Source: Cyclobacteriaceae bacterium (GTDB lineage: Bacteria; Bacteroidota; Bacteroidia; Cytophagales; Cyclobacteriaceae). From it: DNA of 64,000 bases. The stretch's first letter is position 1. Every line of letters begins with the position of its first letter. The stretch is from the NCBI GenBank assembly GCA_019638395.1, contig JAHBTX010000004.1, forward strand, positions 370,411 to 434,410, read 5' to 3'. Shown in pieces: positions 32,617-40,147 of the stretch. Position numbers and translations under genes: made by a program. The notes under the pieces were generated by a model, which made no database searches, was not told the DNA's origin, and saw nothing but the letters and a program-made list of their open reading frames with translations.

Positions 32617-35430
32617 ATGTTAAAAAAAATAATTTTTGCGCTGCTGCTTGGCATTCGCCTGGTGCAGGCACAAACCATACCTACACCTAAAGAGCACTTT
32701 GGTTTTAATATTGGCGATAACTACATGCTAGCCACTTACACGCAAACAGAGGCTTACTTTAAAAAATTAGCTGTGTCGGATCGGGTAAAGCTTACCAGCA
32801 TTGGTACTACCGAAGAAGGTCGCCAGCAGTACATGCTTATTGTAACTTCACCGGAAAACCACCGGCAACTTGATCGCTACAAAGATATTTCGGTAAAGAT
32901 GGCCCGCGCGGAAGGTATTACCGATGCACAGGCTAAGGCCATGGCTGCCGAAGGAAAGGCTATTGTATGGATTGATGGCGGCCTGCACGCAACTGAAGTA
33001 GTGGGCACGCATCAGTTAATTGAAATTTTATACCGGGTGGTGAGCGGCACCGATGCCGAAACGCTTCGTATTTTGGATAAAGTAGTGATCTTATTTGTAC
33101 ACGCCAATCCCGATGGACAGGAATTGGTTTCCAGTTGGTATATGCGCAACCCAACACCCGAAAAAAGATCGTATCAGCATTTACCCCGCATGTATCAGAA
33201 GTACGTGGGCCACGACAATAACCGCGACTTTTTTATTATGAACATGAAGGAGACGCAAAACATGGGCCGGCAGTTGTTTGTAGAATGGATACCGCAAATC
33301 ATGTACAATCATCATCAATCAGGCCCGGCTGGTTCGGTATTGGCAGGCCCGCCTTACCGCGATCCGTTTAATTATGTATTTGATCCATTAATGGTTACCG
33401 GAATTGATGCGGTTGGTGCTTCGATGATTAACCGGTTAAATGCCGAAGATAAACCGGGCTACACGCGGTTGGGGGGTTCGGTGTTTTCAACCTGGTACAA
33501 CGGAGGTTTGCGTACCACTACGCACTTTCACAATATGATTGGGTTGCTTACCGAGATTGTAGGCGGCCCTAACCCAAGTGAAATTCCGGTAGTGCCATCG
33601 CGCCTGGTTCCTAACAACAACACACCGTTTCCAGTTACGCCCCGCAAATGGTATTTCAAAGATGCCATTGAGTATTCTATGTCGCTGAATTATGCAGTGC
33701 TGGATTATGCTGCCCGCCACAGCGATCAACTGCTGTATAACATTTACCGCATGGGCAAAAATTCGATTGAACGGGGTAGTACGGATTACTGGACACCTTA
33801 TCCCGCCAAGGTTGAAGCCATTACCACAGCCTTTAAGAATCAACCTAAGAAGGCAACTACGCCAACAGCGGCCAATGCATCGGCAGCCTCGGCAACTACA
33901 ATCTCATTAAATTTTTATGATAGCATTTATAAAACTCCGGCAAAACGCGATGCACGCGGTTACATTATTCCGGCCGATCAGGCCGATTTTTCTACGGCAG
34001 TAAAATTTGTGAATGCACTTATCAAAACAGGTATTCGCGTAGAGAAAGCAAAATCGGATTTTACGGTAATGAATAAAAAGTATCCGGCAGGATCGTACAT
34101 AGTAAAAAACAACCAGGCGTTTAGGCCTCATGTTATAGATATGTTTGAACCACAAGATCACCCGAACGATTTTCAATATCCGGGCGGGCCACCGGTGCGT
34201 CCGTACGATGCAGCCGGCTGGACCTTAGCTTACCAGATGGGTGTTAAGTTTGATCGTTACCTTGACGATTTTACTGGGCCGTTTGAGCAAGTACCCTATG
34301 GCGAATTGCAAAATCCGGTGGCGAGGTTAGATGGTTTGGCATCACCAGGGGGCTTTGTATTAAACGCCATGGCAAACAATGCATTTATAGCTGTAAATGA
34401 TTTATTAAAAGCAGGTGTAACAGTTTATCGTTTGCCCGATGGTGTTAGCGGTAATACTAAAATACCAGCCGGAAGTTTTTATGTGCCTGCCGGCAGCAAA
34501 GCCAAACAAGTGCTGGAGAAAAGTGGTAAAGAATTAGGATTGGTTGTATCGGGTGTTTCTAAAACTCCGAGTACGTTGGCAAAAGTTACAACTCCGCGCA
34601 TTGCCTTGTGGGATACGTATGGTGGCTCTATGCCTTCGGGTTGGGTACGCTGGCTCATGGAACAATATCGTTTTGATGCCGACATTATCTATGCAAAAGA
34701 CATTGATGCCGGTGATCTGAAGAAGAAGTATGATGTAATAGTTTTTGTTACCCGTGCCATTCCGGCTGCACCACAAAGCGGAGCCGATAACGATCCGTAT
34801 GCCGAGTTTATGCGCAACCAACGTGGTCCAAAAGAAGAAGAAATTCCTGCGGAGTTTCATAAAACGATGGGAAGCATAACTGCAGAGAAGTCGATTCCAC
34901 AGTTGAAAAAATTTTTGGAAGCAGGTGGAAGAATAGTAACCATAGGCACCAGTGCTAACCTGGCCTATCATTTAGGGTTGCCTGTAAAAAATGCTTTAAC
35001 AGAAATTGGTAACAACGGGCAGGAGCGCAGCATTCCAAATGATAAGTACTATGTACCCGGTAGTGTGTTACGGGTTAAGTTAGATTCGACACAGAGTGCT
35101 TCCTGGGGTATGAGTAATGAAGCCGATGTGTATTTTGACAACAGCCCGGTTTTTAAACTGGCTCCCGAAGCGGTGGCACAAGGCAAAGTAAAGCCCTTGA
35201 TGTGGTTTGGCGAAGAGAATCCCTTGCGCAGTGGCTGGGTGTGGGGCGCCAATTACCTGAAGGGTGGTGTAGTTGCTTTTGAAGCTCCGGTTGGAAAAGG
35301 CAAGTTATTTTCCTTTACACCAGAAATTACTTTCCGCGCACAAGCCCAAGGTACCTTCAAATTATTGTTCAACGAATTGATTACCACAGAAGAAATGCCC
35401 CTGAATGTGAAGCTGGATAAGAAGAAATAA
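32617..35430 (+). CDS. M14-family zinc carboxypeptidase, large exported form
   Basis: A 937-residue exported peptidase with a signal peptide (MLKKIIFALLLGIRLVQAQ). The M14 catalytic domain (about residues 40-350) shows the zinc motif GGLHATEVVGTHQL (His and Glu of HxxE), NPDGQE, a further His-rich MYNHHQSGP and the probable catalytic Glu in LLTEIVGG. The remaining about 550 residues form a long C-terminal extension with a Rossmann-like segment (TPRIALWDTYGGSMPSGW and IVTIGTSANLAYHLG) like GATase-type domains. Such large M14 proteins are typical of Bacteroidota peptide scavenging. It is followed after 29 bp by an M13 peptidase gene, so a two-peptidase operon is likely. Confidence 0.9.
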   Translation: MLKKIIFALLLGIRLVQAQTIPTPKEHFGFNIGDNYMLATYTQTEAYFKKLAVSDRVKLTSIGTTEEGRQQYMLIVTSPENHRQLDRYKDISVKMARAEGITDAQAKAMAAEGKAIVWIDGGLHATEVVGTHQLIEILYRVVSGTDAETLRILDKVVILFVHANPDGQELVSSWYMRNPTPEKRSYQHLPRMYQKYVGHDNNRDFFIMNMKETQNMGRQLFVEWIPQIMYNHHQSGPAGSVLAGPPYRDPFNYVFDPLMVTGIDAVGASMINRLNAEDKPGYTRLGGSVFSTWYNGGLRTTTHFHNMIGLLTEIVGGPNPSEIPVVPSRLVPNNNTPFPVTPRKWYFKDAIEYSMSLNYAVLDYAARHSDQLLYNIYRMGKNSIERGSTDYWTPYPAKVEAITTAFKNQPKKATTPTAANASAASATTISLNFYDSIYKTPAKRDARGYIIPADQADFSTAVKFVNALIKTGIRVEKAKSDFTVMNKKYPAGSYIVKNNQAFRPHVIDMFEPQDHPNDFQYPGGPPVRPYDAAGWTLAYQMGVKFDRYLDDFTGPFEQVPYGELQNPVARLDGLASPGGFVLNAMANNAFIAVNDLLKAGVTVYRLPDGVSGNTKIPAGSFYVPAGSKAKQVLEKSGKELGLVVSGVSKTPSTLAKVTTPRIALWDTYGGSMPSGWVRWLMEQYRFDADIIYAKDIDAGDLKKKYDVIVFVTRAIPAAPQSGADNDPYAEFMRNQRGPKEEEIPAEFHKTMGSITAEKSIPQLKKFLEAGGRIVTIGTSANLAYHLGLPVKNALTEIGNNGQERSIPNDKYYVPGSVLRVKLDSTQSASWGMSNEADVYFDNSPVFKLAPEAVAQGKVKPLMWFGEENPLRSGWVWGANYLKGGVVAFEAPVGKGKLFSFTPEITFRAQAQGTFKLLFNELITTEEMPLNVKLDKKK

Positions 35431-35459
35431 GTGACCAATTAAAGTTAAACGTTAGAAAC

Positions 35460-37469
35460 ATGAAAAGCCTCTTTTGTCTCTCGCTGGCTCTGCTGTTGGC
35501 TGGTGCCTGTAAGCAAGCCGAAGACAAACACGTTGTTGTAACAGGAATTGATGCAAGCAAAAAGCCGGGCGATGATTTCTTTGTGTATGTAAATGGTATT
35601 TGGTACGATTCTGCCAAGATACCGGCAACACAAGCAGGTGTAGGCTCATACTCATTCCTGAATTATCCACAGCGTATTCGGCTGCAAGGAATTTTAGACA
35701 GTGTATCCAAAGCTAATAATGCGCCCGGCAGCATGGAGCAGCAGGTAGCCTATTTTTACCTGGCTGGAATGGATACTGCCACCATCGAGCAACGTGGCTA
35801 CGATCCCATTAAACCAATCCTGGAACAAATCGATGCGATTGGTAATGTATCATCACTGTTAAAGTTTGTTGCGGAGCAGGAAAAAGTTGGTAACAGTTCC
35901 ATCCTTGCTTTTCGTGTGGGACCCGATGTAAAGAAAAGTACGATCAACATCGGCCAGCTTTCTCAAACCGGAACCGGCTTGCCGGAGAAGGGATATTATT
36001 TTAGAGATGATGCCTCAACCGTAAAAGTGCAGGATGCCTACAAAAAATACACAGCAAAATTGTTTGAACTAATCGGTACCGATGCAACAACGGCAATCAA
36101 AAATTCCGATGTGGTTTATAAAATTGAAAAGCAGTTAGCAGAATCGCACAAGACTAACATTGAACGTAGAAATGTACAGGCCAACTACAACAAACTTGCC
36201 GTTACCGACATTGCCAAACGCCAGCCGAATTTGAGTTGGACAAATGTGTTTGCCGATTTGGGTATTAAAACAGATTCAGTAAACATGCAACAACCCGCCT
36301 ACTACGATCAGTTGAATGCCATGTTAAAATCGGTTTCCATTTCTGATTGGAAAGTTTACCTGAAAGCAAAAACACTAAGTCGCTATGCAAGCATGCTTAG
36401 CAAACCATTTTCAAATGCTGCATTCGAATATTCTCAAGTATTGAGTGGCCAGGCGGTACGCAAACCACGGGGCGAAGAAATGACCGAAGCCGTTGACCGC
36501 GCGTTGGGTCATGCCTTGGCGCAACTATACGTGAAGAAATATTTTCCAGAAGCAGCCAAGCAACGCATGGTCGTATTGGTTGATAACCTGAAAAAAGCCT
36601 TTGAAGCCCGTGTGAATAAGTTGGAGTGGATGAGTGATTCAACGAAAACAAAAGCAATTGAAAAACTCGGCACCTTTCGCGAGAAAATCGGGTACCCTGA
36701 AAAGTGGCGCGACTATTCGAACGTGGTTGTAAACAAAGACACTTACTTCGAAAACTGGCAATCAGCCAATCAAAATGAGTATCAATATATGATTGCCAAG
36801 ATTGATCAACCCATCGATAAAACTGAGTGGCGTACCACACCACCTACGGTTACGGCTTCCAACAATCCATCGCAAAATGAAATCAATTTTCCGGCCGGGA
36901 TTTTACAACCGCCTTATTTCGATTTGAATGCCGATGATGCCTTAAACTATGGCGGCATCGGTATGGTAATTGGTCATGAGATTACCCACTCATTCGATGA
37001 CCAGGGTGCACAGTACGATAAAGATGGCAACGTAAAAAACTGGTGGACTACAGAAGACTACGAAAAATTCAAAGCCAAAACGCAACAGGTAATTGATCAA
37101 TACAACCAGTTTACCGTTTTGGATACCATGCACGTGAAAGGAGCACTAACAGTAGGAGAGAACACAGCTGATATTGCCGGTATTGCCATCGCCTACGATG
37201 CCTTTAAACTTACCGAACAAGGTAAAAGCAATGAGAAGTTGGATGGCTTTACACCCGATCAACGATTCTTTATTTCTATTGCACGCATCTGGCGGGTAAA
37301 AACCACCGATGATTTTTTGCGTAACTATGTAAACACCAATCCGCATTCCCCAGCCAAGTGGCGGGTTAACGGGCCGTTGATGAACTTCACTCCGTTTTAC
37401 AACGCGTTTAATGTGAAGGAAGGCGATAAAATGTATAAACCCGAGAACGAGCGCATTGTGGTTTGGTAA
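35460..37469 (+). CDS. M13 (neprilysin/PepO-like) metallopeptidase lipoprotein
   Basis: A 669-residue zinc endopeptidase. The lipoprotein signal is MKSLFCLSLALLLAGACKQAE. The M13_N domain is helical, and the catalytic region contains VIGHEITHSFDDQG (HExxH) and GENTADIAG, which supplies the third zinc ligand Glu. The C-terminus ends with PENERIVVW, similar to the usual CxVW end of M13 enzymes but without the Cys. It should cleave oligopeptides at the amino side of hydrophobic residues in the periplasm or at the cell surface, which pairs well with the upstream M14 carboxypeptidase. Confidence 0.93.
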   Translation: MKSLFCLSLALLLAGACKQAEDKHVVVTGIDASKKPGDDFFVYVNGIWYDSAKIPATQAGVGSYSFLNYPQRIRLQGILDSVSKANNAPGSMEQQVAYFYLAGMDTATIEQRGYDPIKPILEQIDAIGNVSSLLKFVAEQEKVGNSSILAFRVGPDVKKSTINIGQLSQTGTGLPEKGYYFRDDASTVKVQDAYKKYTAKLFELIGTDATTAIKNSDVVYKIEKQLAESHKTNIERRNVQANYNKLAVTDIAKRQPNLSWTNVFADLGIKTDSVNMQQPAYYDQLNAMLKSVSISDWKVYLKAKTLSRYASMLSKPFSNAAFEYSQVLSGQAVRKPRGEEMTEAVDRALGHALAQLYVKKYFPEAAKQRMVVLVDNLKKAFEARVNKLEWMSDSTKTKAIEKLGTFREKIGYPEKWRDYSNVVVNKDTYFENWQSANQNEYQYMIAKIDQPIDKTEWRTTPPTVTASNNPSQNEINFPAGILQPPYFDLNADDALNYGGIGMVIGHEITHSFDDQGAQYDKDGNVKNWWTTEDYEKFKAKTQQVIDQYNQFTVLDTMHVKGALTVGENTADIAGIAIAYDAFKLTEQGKSNEKLDGFTPDQRFFISIARIWRVKTTDDFLRNYVNTNPHSPAKWRVNGPLMNFTPFYNAFNVKEGDKMYKPENERIVVW

Positions 37470-37484
37470 TGGCTGCCTCAATAA

Positions 37485-38081
37485 TTAACTTCTTGCAAAA
37501 TCAATCAGTGGTTGTATGTTCCCATTGTCGGCTGCCTTTAAGGCATTAATGTAAGTTGTTCGCGGGTCTCCTGATTTCAGCAGGTTGTTGGTACCCCAGG
37601 TATAAACAGGCAGGTTAAAAATTTTCTCGATAATCAAGTCAGCCATCAGGCGGCTGTGTCTGCCATTACCATTCGAGAAGCAGTGGATGCTCACCAGCCT
37701 ATGTTTAAAACGGATTACGCATTCATCGGGCTGAAAAGTATTGTTCTTGTGCCAATACTGCACGTCAGCTAACAACGTGTGCAATGCAGATGGTATTTGC
37801 CAGGTCTCTATTCCTAAGTTCTTTCGGGTTTTACGAAACTCACCCGCCCATTTCCATACGTCACTATACATTCGCTTATGTAACGTTTTTATAAATTTTT
37901 CAGTGAATAAGTTTTCCGCCTTAAACGAGCGACTCATTGTCCACATGATAGCTTGCTCAATGTTTTGTTGTTCAAACTCATTCAATTCGCCATGCGTGGT
38001 AATGGAAGAAATGCGCAAGCCGGTTATCTCATCTTCATCCAATGGTGTTTGTCCGTCTGCATATTCGAAATCTAATCCCAT
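37485..38081 (-). CDS. Fic-domain protein, mobile mystery protein B type
   Basis: A 198-residue Fic protein with the catalytic motif IHCFSNGNGRHSRLMADL (H-x-F-x-x-G-N-G-R-x-x-R), so AMPylation or related nucleotidyl transfer chemistry is expected. No clear inhibitory (S/T)xxxE(G/N) helix is obvious in front of it, though EFEQQNIEQAIMW near residue 40 may serve. It overlaps by 10 bp the upstream HTH gene (38072-38527). The pair matches the families named mobile mystery protein A and B, which always travel together and behave like a toxin with an HTH antitoxin or regulator. The target is unknown. Confidence 0.87.
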   Translation of the reverse strand: MGLDFEYADGQTPLDEDEITGLRISSITTHGELNEFEQQNIEQAIMWTMSRSFKAENLFTEKFIKTLHKRMYSDVWKWAGEFRKTRKNLGIETWQIPSALHTLLADVQYWHKNNTFQPDECVIRFKHRLVSIHCFSNGNGRHSRLMADLIIEKIFNLPVYTWGTNNLLKSGDPRTTYINALKAADNGNIQPLIDFARS

Positions 38082-38527
38082 AATGTTTTTGGCATTTCGG
38101 TTTTGAGCGTAGTTGTCAACTCTTCAATGGCCTTTGCTATGCGTTTGTTTGTGTTTGCCTGGTCTTCAAGTTTCATGGTGTTATGCGTGCGCAACACAAT
38201 TTGGGTGGCCAATACTTTGGCTTTGCGGTCAATAAGTTTTTCCAGACTGCCATCTACGGGCACAAAGCCATAAACCAAATGCATGTCGAGTGCTTTGGCT
38301 GCTTCGCGGAGCGATTTAATTGTTATCGACCCATCTTTTTCTCTGCGCTCCATATCCTGAACACCCTGCCGGCTGATGTTTAGTTTTTTACCCAATTGTT
38401 GCGCGCTGATGCCCAAGGCAGAGCGTATGGATTTTACCCAACCCGTGGGCAATTGCAGGTGAAACGATTCGGCAAAGACCTGCATTTTTTGACTGAGTTG
38501 TTGTTGCTGTAAAGACTTTTTGCTCAT
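38072..38527 (-). CDS. HTH (XRE-like) protein, mobile mystery protein A type
   Basis: A 151-residue protein with a helix-turn-helix at about residues 30-60 (IRSALGISAQQLGKKLNISRQGVQDMERRE) and a helical C-terminal half (MKLEDQANTNKRIAKAIEELTTTLKTEM). It matches the mobile mystery protein A family and precedes its Fic partner, overlapping it by 10 bp. Two perfect inverted repeats immediately upstream of its start (38529-38552 and 38560-38585), both built from TGTAA/TTACA half-sites, are obvious candidates for its own operators, as expected for an autoregulated toxin-antitoxin-like module. Confidence 0.85.
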   Translation of the reverse strand: MSKKSLQQQQLSQKMQVFAESFHLQLPTGWVKSIRSALGISAQQLGKKLNISRQGVQDMERREKDGSITIKSLREAAKALDMHLVYGFVPVDGSLEKLIDRKAKVLATQIVLRTHNTMKLEDQANTNKRIAKAIEELTTTLKTEMPKTLWD

Positions 38528-38528
38528 A

Positions 38529-38552
38529 ATTGTAATGTTATAGCTTTACAAT
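38529..38552. promoter_or_regulatory. Candidate operator 1 of the mobile mystery module
   Basis: ATTGTAA (38529-38535) and TTACAAT (38546-38552) form a perfect 7-bp inverted repeat with a 10-base spacer, starting 2 bp upstream of the HTH gene start codon. Confidence 0.6.
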
Positions 38553-38559
38553 TTTTTGT

Positions 38560-38585
38560 AAATGTAAAATTATTACTTTACATTT
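38560..38585. promoter_or_regulatory. Candidate operator 2 of the mobile mystery module
   Basis: AAATGTAAA (38560-38568) and TTTACATTT (38577-38585) form a perfect 9-bp inverted repeat with an 8-base spacer. It shares the TGTAA half-site with operator 1, so both are likely bound by the same HTH protein. Confidence 0.65.
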
Positions 38586-38713
38586 TGAAATAAAAAGCAA
38601 TATATAACTTGCTTTTTTGATCGTAAGATAATCTCGAACTGGGTTGGCTTGACTATTTTACACCTTGAAAAATCAGTCATTTTGCGTATTTTCGCCCAAA
38701 ATTTCAACGAATC

Positions 38714-39691
38714 ATGAGCCAAAACAGACCCATTTCTGCCTTTATCGAGAAGAACTACCTGCATTTTAATGCTGCCGCGCTGGTAGATGCCGCCAAAGGC
38801 TATAAGAAGCACATTGCCGAAGGAAAGAAAATGCTGGTTTCATTGGCCGGAGCTATGAGTACGGGCGAGTTGGGAATCAGTTTTGCCGAAATGATTCGTC
38901 AGAATAAAGTGCACATTATTTCTTGTACCGGGGCCAACCTCGAAGAGGACATCATGAACCTGGTGGCGCATTCACACTATAAAAGAATACCAAATTACCG
39001 CGACCTTACTCCACAAGATGAGTGGGATTTGCTGGGCAATCATTTAAATCGTGTAACCGACACCTGCATTCCCGAAGAAGAGGCGTTCCGCAGGTTACAG
39101 GCCCACTTGTTTAAAGTATGGAAAGATGCCGAAGACAAAGGTGAGCGATTGTTTCCGCATGAGTTTATGTTCCGCATGATCAACAGTGGTGACTTAAAAC
39201 AGTATTATGAAATTGATCCGAAAAATAGCTGGATGATTGCCGCGGCTGAACGCAACATGCCCATGGTAGTGCCGGGCTGGGAAGACAGCACCATGGGAAA
39301 TATTTTTGCTTCGTATGTGCTAACGGGCGAACTGAAAGCAAGTACCATGAAAAGCGGTATTGAATACATGGTGTGGTTAGCCGATTGGTATACCAACAAC
39401 GCGGGTGAACACGGTATTGGGTTCTTCCAGATTGGTGGTGGTATTGCGGGCGACTTCCCGATTTGTGTAGTACCTATGTTGCATCAGGATTTAGAGCGCG
39501 ATGGCGTTCCGTTCTGGAGTTACTTCTGCCAGATCAGTGATAGTACTACTTCTTATGGCTCATACTCGGGTGCAGTACCAAATGAAAAAATCACGTGGGG
39601 TAAACTGAGCATCGAAACTCCCAAGTTTATTGTTGAGAGCGATGCGACCATTGTAGCGCCTTTAATGTTTGCGTATATTCTGGATATGTAA
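38714..39691 (+). CDS. Deoxyhypusine synthase-like enzyme
   Basis: A 325-residue NAD-dependent enzyme of the deoxyhypusine synthase family. The opening FNAAALVDAAKGYKKHI, the cofactor region SLAGAMSTGELGISFAEMI, IGGGIAGDFPICVVPM and the active-site end GAVPNEKITWGKLSIE are present, including the Lys that forms the imine intermediate in eukaryotic enzymes. Bacteria lack eIF5A, so bacterial members act in polyamine synthesis, for example homospermidine or spermidine-type aminobutyl transfer. This fits with the arginine decarboxylase and ureohydrolase genes 8-9 kb upstream. The GxxExxY cassette directly follows its stop by 6 bp. Confidence 0.88.
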   Translation: MSQNRPISAFIEKNYLHFNAAALVDAAKGYKKHIAEGKKMLVSLAGAMSTGELGISFAEMIRQNKVHIISCTGANLEEDIMNLVAHSHYKRIPNYRDLTPQDEWDLLGNHLNRVTDTCIPEEEAFRRLQAHLFKVWKDAEDKGERLFPHEFMFRMINSGDLKQYYEIDPKNSWMIAAAERNMPMVVPGWEDSTMGNIFASYVLTGELKASTMKSGIEYMVWLADWYTNNAGEHGIGFFQIGGGIAGDFPICVVPMLHQDLERDGVPFWSYFCQISDSTTSYGSYSGAVPNEKITWGKLSIETPKFIVESDATIVAPLMFAYILDM

Positions 39692-39697
39692 ATGCAA

Positions 39698-39732
39698 TTA
39701 ACCGCAGAGAACGCGGAGGTTCGCAAAGTATT
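39698..39732. repeat. Left 35-base inverted repeat of cassette C
   Basis: It begins TTAACCGCAGAG (39698-39709), which is exactly complementary to CTCTGCGGTTAA at 40134-40145. The remaining 23 bases match the right arm at a majority of positions. It ends 2 bp before the ATG of the GxxExxY gene. Confidence 0.85.
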
Positions 39733-39734
39733 CT

Positions 39735-40112
39735 ATGACTGAGAATGAGATTTCTGAAAAGATAATTGGTTGTGCGATTCAAGTGCATCGTGAACTTGGT
39801 CCCGGTCTCCTCGAATCGTCATATGAAGAATGTCTTTACTACGAATTGATACAAGCCGGATTGCTGGTTGAAAAGCAAAAGCCTTTACCGCTTGTTTACA
39901 AAGAAGTGAAATTGGAATGTGGGTATCGGATTGACTTAATGATTGAAGGGAAAGTGATAGTGGAAGTTAAAGCTGTGGAGGCTCTGAACGATATACACAT
40001 GGCTCAAATACTCACTTACCTGAAGCTATCGAAAACAAAACTTGGTTTGTTGATGAATTTTAATGTCACTTTACTGAAATCAGGAATTAAGCGTGTAGCT
40101 AATAATCTATAA
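39735..40112 (+). CDS. GxxExxY protein (PD-(D/E)XK-like)
   Basis: A 125-residue protein with the naming motif in GLLESSYEECLYYEL (G-x-x-E-x-x-Y), followed by LECGYRIDLMIEGKVIVEVKAVEAL, where Asp and ExK fit a PD-(D/E)XK nuclease core, and an end ILTYLKLSKTKLGLLMNFN typical of the family. The function of GxxExxY proteins is not established. The gene is exactly bounded by inverted repeats and lies between a deoxyhypusine synthase-like gene and argS. It has the same fold signature at its C-terminal half as the two DUF4143 ATPases in this window. Confidence 0.9.
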   Translation: MTENEISEKIIGCAIQVHRELGPGLLESSYEECLYYELIQAGLLVEKQKPLPLVYKEVKLECGYRIDLMIEGKVIVEVKAVEALNDIHMAQILTYLKLSKTKLGLLMNFNVTLLKSGIKRVANNL

Positions 40113-40145
40113 AACTCTGCGCATCTTAGCACTCTCTGCGGTTAA
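40111..40145. repeat. Right 35-base inverted repeat of cassette C
   Basis: It ends CTCTGCGGTTAA (40134-40145), perfectly complementary to the left outer end, and starts at the stop codon of the GxxExxY gene. The argS ATG follows at 40148, so this repeat forms the argS leader. Confidence 0.85.
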
Positions 40146-40147
40146 AC

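Larger units (their letters stand above)
39698..40145 (+). mobile_element. Putative inverted-repeat-flanked GxxExxY cassette C
   Basis: A single small gene (39735-40112) is enclosed by imperfect 35-base inverted repeats, the outer 12-13 bases being perfect. The left end begins 6 bp after the deoxyhypusine synthase-like stop and the right end is 2 bp before the argS ATG. The repeats fill the whole space on both sides of the gene, which is the layout of a minimal mobile or domesticated element. GxxExxY genes are repeatedly reported in repetitive contexts in Bacteroidota and Planctomycetes. Confidence 0.6.
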
